Assembly (NCBI GenBank): GCA_914767885.1
Contig: CAJZBQ010000053.1
Coordinates: 806,001-870,000, forward strand
Direction of reading: 5' to 3'
Length of the DNA: 64,000 bases
Source of the DNA: Blepharisma stoltei
Lineage: Eukaryota > Ciliophora > Heterotrichea > Heterotrichida > Blepharismidae
Positions 1-12,200 of the stretch are shown here, in pieces. Position 1 is the first letter of the stretch; each line of letters opens with the position of its first letter. The position numbers were made by a program, and so were the translations under genes. The notes under the pieces were generated by a model. That model was not told where the DNA came from, made no database searches, and saw nothing but the letters and a program-made list of their open reading frames with translations.

Positions 1-93
1 CATCGTTTTCATGAAGAGTGCTTGATCAGATGGATGAGCGTAAAAATGGAATGCCCTACATGTAGGTCAACACTTCCTGAAATAAATACTTAA
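1..93 (+). CDS. RING-H2 zinc-finger protein, C-terminal end (partial)
   Basis: The window opens inside a plus-strand reading frame that ends at TAA 91-93. The last 30 residues contain H-x-F-H-x2-C followed by W and C-P-x-C-R, which is the second half of a RING-H2 finger (zinc ligands H, H, C, C, C with the usual Trp before the last pair). RING-H2 proteins are usually E3 ubiquitin ligases, often membrane-bound. The finger sits within 20 residues of the C terminus. The N terminus, the first zinc ligands and any membrane segment lie outside the window, so the subfamily cannot be named. Confidence 0.75.
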   Translation, partial: HRFHEECLIRWMSVKMECPTCRSTLPEINT

Positions 94-212
94 TGATCTT
101 CCTGAATTAATAAATTTTCTTTATATTTAATACAATTCAAATAGCTATTTACAGATTAATTATATTATCAATATTTAATCCTAATAAAATAAAATAATTT
201 TCTTATAATAAG

Positions 213-3200
213 TTAATCATCAAGCTGGCAAAGTAGTGCAACTCCTCTTCGAATCCAATGCACAGGCTCCAAAGTAGTCGGAAGCTCCAAAAACAGCACA
301 AAGTTTGTAGAGTGCCCAGTTGTGCTTAATTCTCCTGCTCTTAGCGACGTCTTGTACAGCGGAGACTGGTATACAAGTGTTTTAACTTCTACATCCAATG
401 TAATCGGCTCTAGCCATATTACTGGCATTTCTGTGAACAAGGCTCCTGGGTCGCTTTCATCAAGTCTTTCTCTTCTCCAGTCCCACTTAGCCCCTTGTAA
501 GAAAAGTCCATGTATATTAACCCCATTTTCCGGCATTTCTTTGACTTCATGATGGGTTTTGCCTAAAATTTCTGTTTTGAACCTTAAAGTATCAATTGGG
601 GTCTGTGTCTTTCTTGCGTACATTTGTAAAGCTGATGTCATAAAGCCTTGTGGGAAAAAGAAAGCTGAAAGCCAATATGATGGTCTTGGGCCATTAGTGA
701 GCCAGTCATGAATGAACTCTACACGCTGAATTAGATCTCTAACCCATGACCCAAGCGGTTTCAGAGATGGATAAGCTTGATCAGTCCACAAATCAGGGAC
801 TCTTTGGTTTAAAAAGCTGTTATACATCCTTTCCAGGTCTTGGCCCATGACTACATCTCCTCTGATAGCTTTTTGCAATTGTACAAGTGTATGCCTCATG
901 ACTCTCAGTAGTTTATTAAATCGGTAAATTTCTTGCCCTACAAATACACCTAATGAGTTTATAGCTCCTTGGTCATTCTTAGCAAAGGTGTCTGGGTGTT
1001 GGTCTTTTTCTGCATCCATTGGCATAGGGCATTTCTCTTCAATTTCAGCAGCAATTTCATTAACAATATCATCTGAGCTTTTTCCAGTTCCTGCACTTGA
1101 GAGTTTGGGATGTATAAGTGTGATGGTTTCCCTGAATTCCTTAACAGTTTTTCTATTAAATGTGATATTTGCATTAGAGTGCAAGCCAAAAATCTCAGGG
1201 TCTTCTTCAAGAGGAAGTCCTCTTATGTATTCTTTAAATTCATCTAATGTCTCAGCAGTTGGCAGCCTAAAGGTCCCAGACGATGAAAAAGTATAGGCTG
1301 GGTTCATTACATCAGGAGTGAAATAAACGTCGAGCAATGCTTTAATTAGCCTCACATCTTTGTCATCAGTAACTCTTCCACCATAATTTACTTCAGCGAC
1401 TAGCACTTTTAGCGTTCCATATGGCACAAGTGCTTGCTCATTTAGATACATAAACAGCTGAGCATTGCTTGTTACGAAATCTGAGGTCATCCATTCATAA
1501 GGAATATTCCAGCCTATAGCGCCGAATTTTCGCCTTTCTAAAATAACTGCATGGAAAAAGGCTAAAGCAAAAAGCAGTCTTTTGTATTCATAGGATTTTG
1601 AACAGCCTTCAAAGTTTTCGACTTTTACATCTTGATAGGTCCTACCGAGGTTGGCGCGAAGTCCTTTTGGTGGCTCATTAGTTAATTTGATGCCACTTTG
1701 TAGCACAGGTACAGGGAATTTAGTGCTTGGCATAGAAGTAAGCCAAAGCCTATACTCAGGATGTAGGTCACCTTCTACTTGTTGCTCTTGGATTCTTTCA
1801 AGCTCAGGCATCCACGAAGCCGCCAAGTGACAGTTTTGCAAACAGACCCAGTCTCCATTTCTTCTTCCATTATCTATAAGTTTTTCAGCTGATTTCCCTT
1901 GTCCTTGACCTAAGGAAAGCATTCTAAATCTCCCATCCATTTCATTATCAGCCGCAAGTTTCAGCAAATCGCTTATAGGATCAGCTCCAGGGCTTAAAAT
2001 AAAGATAATAGGTGTTGTACAGTTAGAGTCCTCAAAAGCACCTTTAAGGTCAAAAGGTGGTGATTCAATGAAAAATTGGCCAAGCTCTTGTGATACATAA
2101 ACTTTGATTCCTTGGACAAGCTTTTCATCTTTAATGATGCTGCCAATTAATAATTTTTGGAATAGGGAAAGAGAAGCTTCATATGGGGATGGCAATTTTT
2201 CTTTAAATGGGTTATCACTTAATACTGCTAATTTTAGATTTTAAAGTGCGTTCTTCCTTCAGCAGGATGATTTAGGCAGGCATAAGCCCACTCTTTTAAC
2301 TCACACCTTGGACCACCGAATACCCTATACGATAATTCCATATCGGCATAGTAAATAAAGATCCACCTGGAAAGTTTGACCCTATAATAATAAATATAGT
2401 AGAGGAGGAAGGGCTCTCGAGACAGCCATTTCCGTACATAGCCATTTTATTATTGTGGCTTATCGCTTACAAATAGCGGTTTCCATTTCTCAGGCGAGGT
2501 TTCAAATGACTTAATAATCCCAATAAAGTTTTCATGGACATTTTCAAGCCCTTTGATAGCAGCCCATGTGTTTTTATCAATATTTAGACCTCCTGCTTCT
2601 AATGGTTCTCCTTCAGTATCTTCAATTCCTCTCAAGAAGTAAGCGAACTCTTCCTGCCTAATTTTTCCGGCCTTAAGTGAAATCCTGACAGTATTCAAGA
2701 ACGAATAAAGCAGTTTTTCCTTCTCAAAAAGTCCTCTACATATATTCAAATAGAAAGCTCTTGTAATATCATCTACAAGTATATTGAGTCTAACACTAAC
2801 AATATCACTCTTCTGTGATTTCACAAGCCTCATATTAAACAATTTGCTAAAGAAGTCTAAAGAATACTGATACATAGGGTCAACTAGTCCCATATCTGCG
2901 ATCACAAAGTAAAGAATTGACCCACGCTCAGCTACAACTCTATATTCTTCTCTTGCAGCGTCAATGCTTTTAGCAGTTTCTTCAGACTCAGCCATTCTGA
3001 CATGGATAACTTCACTAGTCTTTTTGCTTGCAGCTAAAGTTTCTATAAGGACTTCGTCGTCCAAAATATCGCCACTTGCCTTGGAAATCATTGTCAAGAT
3101 TTTGTCTTCTAACTCCTGAAGCATATCTTTGTCACTGGAAATTTGGACAATCAGCTTGTTTTTAAGCTCTTCTAGGTCTGGTTTTTCTGCCTTAACGACA

Positions 3201-6200
3201 TCAACTAATAGCTGGTCTTCTAGCCCTTGCAGAGTGACTGTAAAGTTAATGACAGTCACTTTGATGCAGATTTCTGGCAAATAGTGAGGGTTGGACAGCT
3301 TAGAAGTCATATAAAATCTGAAGTCAGGAGAATAAGGGACGTCTTGGTCGCCAAGCCTTAAGACCATTTGGCCGCCTTTTTTGACTACTTGTTTCTGCAA
3401 GACAGGGTCAATACTTGGGTCAAGCTTTTCTTCGACACTTTCAAGGAGAATAGGATTGCCAAATCTGATGCCATTTTCCAAAGTTTTCAAGAAGTTTGAC
3501 TCAGAGAATTTTATGACTTTTAAGGTTTCTCTGTCCATTGATTTTATCCAATGGTTTGCTTGACCTTGAGGGTCAATAATAAGCGGCCACCTTCTGCTCC
3601 TGGTAACAATAATTGCATTGTCTAAAGAAAGTTTATCAGCTGGCAGACCTGCTAAGGTTCATTCTCTTACTTCTACAGGATCAGCTAGGACTCTATCAAG
3701 CGAAAAGTTAGAAGCCACAGGGACTCTTTGGGTCTGAGAAGTCCTGATCCACTTTTCAAGCAGCCTTTGTCTGTAATTCAATGTAAATGGTCCCAAATAC
3801 GCTACAAAGCCAGCAGACAGCATAATATTTCCTATCAGATTTTTCAAGTCTGCCTCAAGTAGCTTTGCAGACTCACTCCACCTTTGGCTTTCACTGCTAA
3901 GCCCTGATACAAGTTTTTCAGCTCTAATAAGTCTTGCTTCAGTCAGCTGGCTTTTCATCCTTAATTCTTCTCCTTTCTTAATACTATTCGCAAAGTTATT
4001 TTCTAAATCTTGGACTTCTTTTTGGACTGTCCTTAGCGCTGACTGTTTTTGGAAAAGCTCATCTTGGGCTTTCTTTAAGTTTGACTCAGCCTGTGCCAGT
4101 CTTTGTCTCTTTGGTTCCACATTTTTAGCGATTTTTGCATATTTATCTAGCGCACAAACCCATTCACATAAAGAAGCAGCAGCAATTGATTTGGACTCCA
4201 CAAATTGTCGGTTGAACTCTTGATCATCTATATAAATAGACAGTTTTCTCAGAGTTTGTGCAGAAATATTGTCTTTCGGGAAGTTGACGCAGTTGTTTAA
4301 AAAGTTGATATCATTGAGCAGCTTTTTGGCAGAATCCCAGCTTTGTTTTTCTCCGAATAGTAAACAGACGGCATTCATGACTTTTTCTATAGCTGGATGG
4401 GGCTTGATGTAGCTTTTTACTTCGACGATATCTTTTTTCTCAAGTTTTTCTAATGCAGAGTTTGCAGCTCTTAGCACAGGCAAGGCTTCGTCAAGGTCTT
4501 TTTGGCACTCATCTTTGATTTCTGAGACTTCTTTCATAGTCGCTGCACACTCAGCTTCATCTTTTGAGCAGGATTCTTCTTTTATTTTAGCATCAGCTTG
4601 CTTTACTTGTAGCTCGACCTGTAATTTTTCGTTTTCTATTGATCTTTCCTTTAAGACTTCTTTTAATTCTCCTTGCTGGATCTGCAGCTCAGCCACCATT
4701 TGGTTGGTTTCTTTAAGTCTTTTGAGCCCAGTCACATATTTATTGATTTTTTCTGGAACTTTTTTCTGTTGAAGAGTGAGCATGTCTAGGTATAATTTGA
4801 TGAGCTCTAAATATGAGGTAGGGGTTGTATAGTTTTTCCTTCTTAATTCCATTTCAAAGTTGCGTGACTCACGAGTTACTGTTTGGTGGATATCCACACA
4901 GATCTTGCAGAGCTGATCTTTGAGGTCTTTTATACCTAAGTGTTCATTTTCTTTGAAAAATCGTTCTGCGACTGAAGTCAAGGCGTCAACTGGCCATGGG
5001 TCATACCAATCAATTGTACAGCAGTTTATAATTGATGGGAACTGTCTGCATCGCACCCTAAACTGCTCTCCGACTGGGCTGAAAGCTAAAATTATATGCA
5101 AATTGTCTCGACAAAGCTGCACATAATGCTGCATAATGATGTCTGGGAGATCAGCTTTGCCTGCTTCTTTGGCTTTAGGCCTGACCAAGTCCATTATTTC
5201 TTGCAGCTCTCCAGGGTCATAAAGATTAGGGACTTCTCCTGTGTTTAGAATATTATTGATATCTTCTAAGAAGGACTCTTTCACAATTTGTGTGTCGCTA
5301 AAAATGAAAGCTATCTGGTCGTCTTCTCCGCCTGCTGATTTCAAAAGGACTTTTAAGTCGTCATGGAACTGGGCTGTTCCATAAATACGGGTAATTTCAA
5401 TAGAAAACGGCTTATAGCCTGCCATAGAAGAAGCTAGCCTTGCCAAAGACTGTCTGCCACTTCCACCTACACCGACTAGTAGAGCATTTCCTCTAGGCTG
5501 TTTCAAAATTCTGCTGATTCTTGTCAAATGGTTAATTGCGTCTTTAAAGAAAACCAAGTTCATCCTATTAGAAAACTCAGCATTATATCTTTCTAAATCA
5601 AAATCAAGCTTTTGCAGCAGCTGCTCGTTGTTATCAATTTGCTTATATTCTTTAGATGGGCCACTCATTATGTCACCAAAAATGATATCTGCCCACTCTT
5701 TTCTGGGAATTTCGCTGTTTAAGTGAATTTTCATTTTACGTTCAAGTTCGTCGTTAAACCAATTTCTGTCTTTTTCATCGACCAGCCTATCTCGAAAAAC
5801 TCTGCAGCTCTCATGAAGCCAAAGCAGGACTAAAGTATTGAGGTCTCTTAATTCCCCAAATTCATAAGAGAACAAACTGTTGGGAAAATCCCTATTTTTC
5901 GGCCAAAAACCCACCCTCAATGAGTGAACAAAAAATATTTGATATATAAGTGATAGCCAGTATAATGAAATCTCAAGCTAATTCTGTTGAATATTAAATG
6001 GTTTTTGTATGTTTAAAATATAAATTTTACAAATTAAATTAATTTTTGTTTTCCATTTTTTGCGAATTTTTTAAATTTCGATAAAAAATTACTATAAACT
6101 TTATATATATAAATTTCTAAAAAAAAATTCAACCCCTTGCTTCAGCGAATTGCTCGCTCAAGGAAGAGGGAATTAGGTTTTCGTAGCGGATCATAAGTAT

Positions 6201-9200
6201 ACCTTGGATAACCTTGCTGAGATCTCTTAAGTTAAATGTATAATGGCTCTTGCTTGGAGTAGGTAATAAGTCATTGCAGATTTTAAGGTAATTTTCGACA
6301 CTGGCTTTTACGATTGGGTCTGCATAGTCTGATAAATTTTCATCAGGGTTTTCATCTAAAAATCCACGAAGAATTGATGCAAAAATGGTTTCCATAGACT
6401 GTTGAGACAGCTGGGTCTGCCATACCATATTAAAATGCCTGAAAAATCGAGGAGTAACAGCATTTCTGCCACCTCCTGGGGGTGCACAGCTTGCTACAAA
6501 GATAACGTCTTCTACGTTCTTGAAGAAGAATTTTTTAAGATCATAATACCCTCCTTCTATTATTTGCCTTAAAAGCTCAACTGGAGGCTGTGAGCCATAT
6601 CTGTCAAGTGCTGGCATATTGACATCATCCACAAACATGATCATTTTTTTGCCAATTGGAGGCCTTCTAAGCTTTTTCTTTGGCTTCGTCAGCTTGTCTT
6701 CAAAAATATCATTAAGATTATGGGTAGAAGTCTGTGCTGAGCAGTTAATTACAGTTGACACAAACCATTCATTTTCTGTAGAGTTCAGATAATCCTTTAT
6801 AATGACTGTTTTTCCAACCCCTGTATTTCCAGTGAATAAAATATGGCATTGATTTTTGGCAAGAACTTCAAGTAAAAATCTGTCCCTTACAGTATCCACA
6901 GTGGGTACTAAAATTGAGAAAAATGGCTGATTTACGTTATAGTTAAATGAAGGAACCCTTGCTTCCCATAGCACAAACTCCACCATATCATCATCAATGC
7001 AGTAATCATACACAGTGCTTTGGTATGGGAAATTCCTATAAAGCCTTTCCATTTCAAATCTCATTTTTTTATCAAACAGCATCCTGCTTTGATCGTTCAA
7101 GTTTGCACCAAGAGTCCAAGTCACTGCAAAAATCATATACAAGTTAGTAAGAGTTTCTGCGTCATCTGGGCGTTTTTTTGCTATTAATTCTTGCTTTAAT
7201 AAAGCGCTTATCAGCTTTAAACAAGATGAGACCAAATTGGCGTTCATTGAAGGAACTTCTTCTTTGCAGTCACTTCTTACGAATGGCAGCAGGCTTTCTA
7301 TGAGTTTTCTGGTATTTTGGATAACGTGGTCTGCAAGAGTAGGAAGCTGAGTTTTGAAGCCAATTGCCCAGGACTCTATTAGAGGCTGCCAGCCTAGATG
7401 AACAGGATCAATATAAACCATACCACATCTGCTAACAGTAGCAGGTGAAGCTTGAGCTAGATCTTGTACCTCAAAAAGCATAGTAATGGTATCAGGAAGT
7501 TTAATTCTTTCTCCACTCACAAGACAAAGCATTTTGTTGTCGTCAAGCACAGTATTCATACTTTCGATCCAAAGAGAGTCTACAGGCCCGTCAAACACAA
7601 TCCATTTCTTGGCTGGTGTGCCATCAGCCTTCGCAGCCCTTACAAGAATAGGGACAATTCCGTCAGTAAAATCTCCAGTCAAATTTGTTTGACCATATAG
7701 TTCTCCCATACTGATAGATTTAGGATTTAAAGGATAGTAAAAGATTTTCTGATGTGAAGGGTCTTTTTTAAGGCTTTCGTCTTCTTCTTCCTCTTTAAAT
7801 AGCTGCGTCAAAGCTCTTGCTAAGGTTTTATAAATAGTGGTTTTGCCTGTAGAAGCGGGGCCTACAATCATATTTCCATGTCTTACAAGCATAGTTTCGA
7901 ATAGCTGGATTACTTTGAGCACAAAACTGTCAGGCTGCATATACCCTTGTTTGGTAAGCTGTTCTCTTATAGCTCTTTCTAAAGACCCATAGTCTACATA
8001 AGGGACTTTTACTTGTGGAAACAGATCTGCAATGATCCCTCTGAATAGTGGCAAATCTTGCTCCAAGAACTTTGGGACGTTAGAGTCTCTCATAGCTCTA
8101 ATAAGTACGACATCTTCTGACAAATCAGGGTTTTTCCTTCTCAGCTGTCCAGCCATGACTAGGACACTTTTAACTGCTCTCATACCAAAATCATAATGGT
8201 CTTGTTTTGACAGCTGCTCTGAGGCTAGCTTATAGAGCTGAACCATTTTTCTTGCTAACTCCCCCCCCCTCCGTGAGTGAACAAAAAAAATTTTGTTCAC
8301 TCACGGAGGGGGGTTAATTTGTTTTTTTTAAAAAAATTTATATATAAATTTTATAAAAATTATTTTTTTTTTCGAAATTTTAAAAAAATCCTAATTCGCA
8401 AAAATTGGAAAGCAAATATTAATTTAATCTATAAAATTTATGTTTTAAAAGGCAATTCGTTTAAAATTAAACAGAATTAGCTCTAGATTTCTTTATACTA
8501 GTTATCATTTATATATCAATTTTTTTTTCCATAAAAAATTTTTCTATTAAAAAGATTTTTGTTCACTCGCGGAGGGTGGGTTTTTTGGGCAAAAAATAGC
8601 GATTTTTCTAATGGTTTTGTTCACTCACGGAGGGGGGGAGTAAGTTTCTGGCGTTTTCAAAACCTTCAGAGAAAAGGATAATTTCTGCAATCATTGCATA
8701 GTCAGGAATCATCATAGCCACTGGCCTGAAAAGGGCTTTTAAGTTGTCAGGGAGCTCTGTTCTGCCAGCATACCCAGGATTCATAGTGATAAAAACCCCA
8801 AACCTGCGGTCAAGCTTAAGCAGCCTTCCAAAGAACTCGAATTCGTCTTGGTTATTTCTGACGGCGTGCTGAATCGTGAGAATTTGTTGGGCAATGACAG
8901 AAAGCACTTCTATGTCAATTCTGTTAAATTCATCAAAACAAGACCAAGCGCCAGCTTGGGCTAAACCAGAGAAAAATCTAGCCATAATGTTGACGTCAAG
9001 ACCATCAGAGCAGTTGAAGACGACACATTGGATTGCTAAAGCTTTGCCAAGATCTTTTGTAGTCTCTGTTTTACCAGTCCCTGCAGGGCCTTGTGGAGCT
9101 CCTCCATAGAACAAATGTAAAGCGCCTGTCAAGGTTAAGTAGCATTTATCAGTAAGAGGAGTAATCACAAGTCTTGGGCCATTTCCTAAATATTCATAAG

Positions 9201-12200
9201 CATAAGTAAATCTGGCATTAGTCTGCCTAACAATGCAGTTATCAACGTCAGCTTCCCAATAATATCTCAGTTGTTTGCTCCATTCGAAATCCCACACACT
9301 TTTGACTTTATTTGAAATTAAATTCCCAATGACATCTCTGCCGTGCACATCCAGGACAATAAGTGCGCCCATCAGGGTTCTTTCTAGATATTGAAGGTCA
9401 TCTCTTACAATTGTGACTGAGTCATTGATTTGGAGTCTGCAAAACTCGTAGAACTCTTTGATGGCGTTAGGGTTCCTTTCGTGCTCAACGTTATCAATAG
9501 CTTGAGTGGCAAAAAAAGTCCACATTATTTGATCAACCACCAAAAGGCTTTGGGCTGGCAAATTGCAGTCAAAGAACCATTGTTTTCTGTGAAGGGCATC
9601 GTGAGGATAAATTTGGAAAGCTTTTTTGGTAAGGTCATATAAAGTCAGCCTCATCATGGCTTCAATATTGGTTAGCCAATGCTCTACATTGCCTTCAGGG
9701 ATGACTGGGCTTGAGAACTGGCATTGTTCATTTTCTCCACTAATCATGCCGACTACGCTTAAGCTTTCTTTTTCTTCTTTGAAAACAATTTTGTCCATAT
9801 TGTCAAAGCATTTTCTTAAGTGGTCTTGGACTTTTCGTGGGTTTCTAGTTTGACTTAAAATTTCAAGCAGCTCTTCATCAGCTAAGAAATAGAACCTGGG
9901 GAAAGCGAGTCTTTTGCTTTCTAAATACTCATCGAGCGATTTTTTGATTTCTTCTAACACTTTATTGTTTTTTAAGAATTTCTCTAAAAGTCCTTCAGCT
10001 AAACAAGCTTCAATGACACTAGGATTTTTGTTAGTTCTCATCATAAGGTCTCTCCAAAATCTGTCGACGCCTTGGAACTTTGTGGTTTCTCTAGGAAGCT
10101 GCTTTTGAATGTCAGGAGCACTAAAAATGTTTTCTAAATACATTCATTGTTTTTGGCAAGCAAGCCACTCGTCAATGACATCTTGGACAGTTCGCAGCTT
10201 TTTGTCCCATTCCTCTATACTTGACCTGATTTCAGTTGCGTGTCGGTTGCCTAGCATAGTTTGGACAGAAACTTGGTGGTCTTCAAGCTGAGTTAAAATA
10301 TCTTCTACCTGAGTGATATAGAACTTGTCTTTCTGTTCTCTATAGTTGTTAAGCGTAAAAAGAGTTTGCTCCCATTTATCCTTGATTTCTTTTAATGTCG
10401 TTTCTAAGCTGAACTCTCCTGCTGCAGTCGAAGATATTTCTTCTACCTTATCTCTGATATCTAAAACTCCCCACTCCAGCAGTTCTGACAAGCAAAAAGG
10501 TCTTCCCTCTACATATTGTACATCTGCAGGCAAGGCGTCAAAAATCTTGGTCCAATGTCTAGCTTTAAGAGCTTCAATGCTAAGCTCTTCTATTATCGGG
10601 ACCATATTTGCTACTTTTTTGACTTTTCCATAAAGGTCTTCCAGTACTAAATCTTTGGCTTCTTTATTGGTCATCATAAGGTTTCCTTTCAAGCCTCCTA
10701 CTTCTTTGTCAAATTTCGTGACAGTCCTTCTGATATCACTTTCTAAGCTTAAAAAGTCATCGTGCATTAGTTTTGAATTGAACTCGTTCCAGTCTTTTCT
10801 CATAGTCCAGAGTTTTTGTTTGGTTTGGAACTTGTTCTGTACCTCTTCAAGTTCTTTAATTTTGGTAGATCCTGTCTGAAACACGTCTTGATAATGCTTG
10901 AATTTTTCTGCATTGGCTTCACATTTCTTTAATTTTTGCTCAATTTTTTTGAGCTCAAGTAAAGCTTCTGCAGGCGTCGCGTCTACCACAATAATAGCTC
11001 CTTCATCTAGCCGTTTAGAAAGCTCTTCAGTCAGCATCACTTTCATTTTTTCAATTCTATTCACAAGTTTTTTCTCCATATCAGGCCTTTTTTGGTCTAC
11101 AAATTCATTTCCTGCTTTAATCGCGACTTGGGCGTTTTTGCTTTTTCTGTCGACTTCTGCAATTTGTTGGGAGGTGTGGACGACTTCGGGGCCTTTTTCT
11201 CTTTTTAAGATTTTTTCGATTTCGTCGAGCTCATATTTGGAAGCTTCAATGTTTTTGATGATGACTTCGCTTTGGCGGAGGTATTCAAAGTAAGAGACAA
11301 ATTGAGAGAGATTGGATGGGGTATCTTTTAAGCGGTCTTGGATGTCACCAAGAGTAGAAATTGATGAGGACGCTTTGTCGATAGCCATACTATTTAAGTA
11401 ACTTTTTAAGTCTTCTTGAGCTTTAGTTAGAGAAGAATTTAAGTGCTGCTTGACTTTTTTCCCTTCTATTTGCAGAATTCCTTTATAGCTGGTATTTGGG
11501 ACATAATTGACGACATCTTTATTGGTCCACTCTTTAAGTTTATTTAATTCATCTTTAATTGCTTGAACAGTGTGCCCTTCTGACTTATAAATATCAAAAT
11601 TCCAAGTCTCCACATAATCGTTTACATGTCGGGCCTTCTCAAAGGTGTTGTCCACATAAATTTTGGACTCTTCAAAATCAGCTTGGATTTTTGCCATTAT
11701 CAGATTTACATTTTCCAAAAAAATTTCTGAATTTTTTATTATTTCTTCTGCCTGTGGGAAATGAGTGATGTGCTCTGATGCCACAATTTCGTCGAAATGA
11801 TAGATTAGTCGTGTGATTCCGTTGATGTCGCTTATCATGTTTTCCACAATGCTTTCAAAAATTTCTTTGAATTCGTCTTTATTTGGGATAAAAATCATGC
11901 AGTCTTTGCCATAGCTGACTGTTGTGATGAAGATCTTGTTTTTTCTTTCTATTAAGGTGTCGAAGAACTTTTTGACCCTGTCTTGAATTAAGGTGACTAA
12001 GGTTTCTATTGTCATGTAGTCAATAAGTCTTATAAAATACCCTAGCATTCCTCGGTGTTCTTCAGCTAAGTTCAGCTTATGCCTTCTTTCTTGTTCTTCT
12101 AATTTTTGCTGGACCATTGATTTTTTCTTATTTCTCTGCCCTAGCTTTGCTGGGTCCATATCTTCAAGATCAGGCAAAATTGCGCTATCTCTGACAGCTT

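Noticed and set aside
8277-8480. Plus-strand open frame of 67 codons starting MNKKNFVHSRR, with a similar one at 30104-30301
   Set aside because: Both lie wholly inside MITE copies and are formed by the hairpin arm and AT-rich body. They are not conserved in diverged copies.
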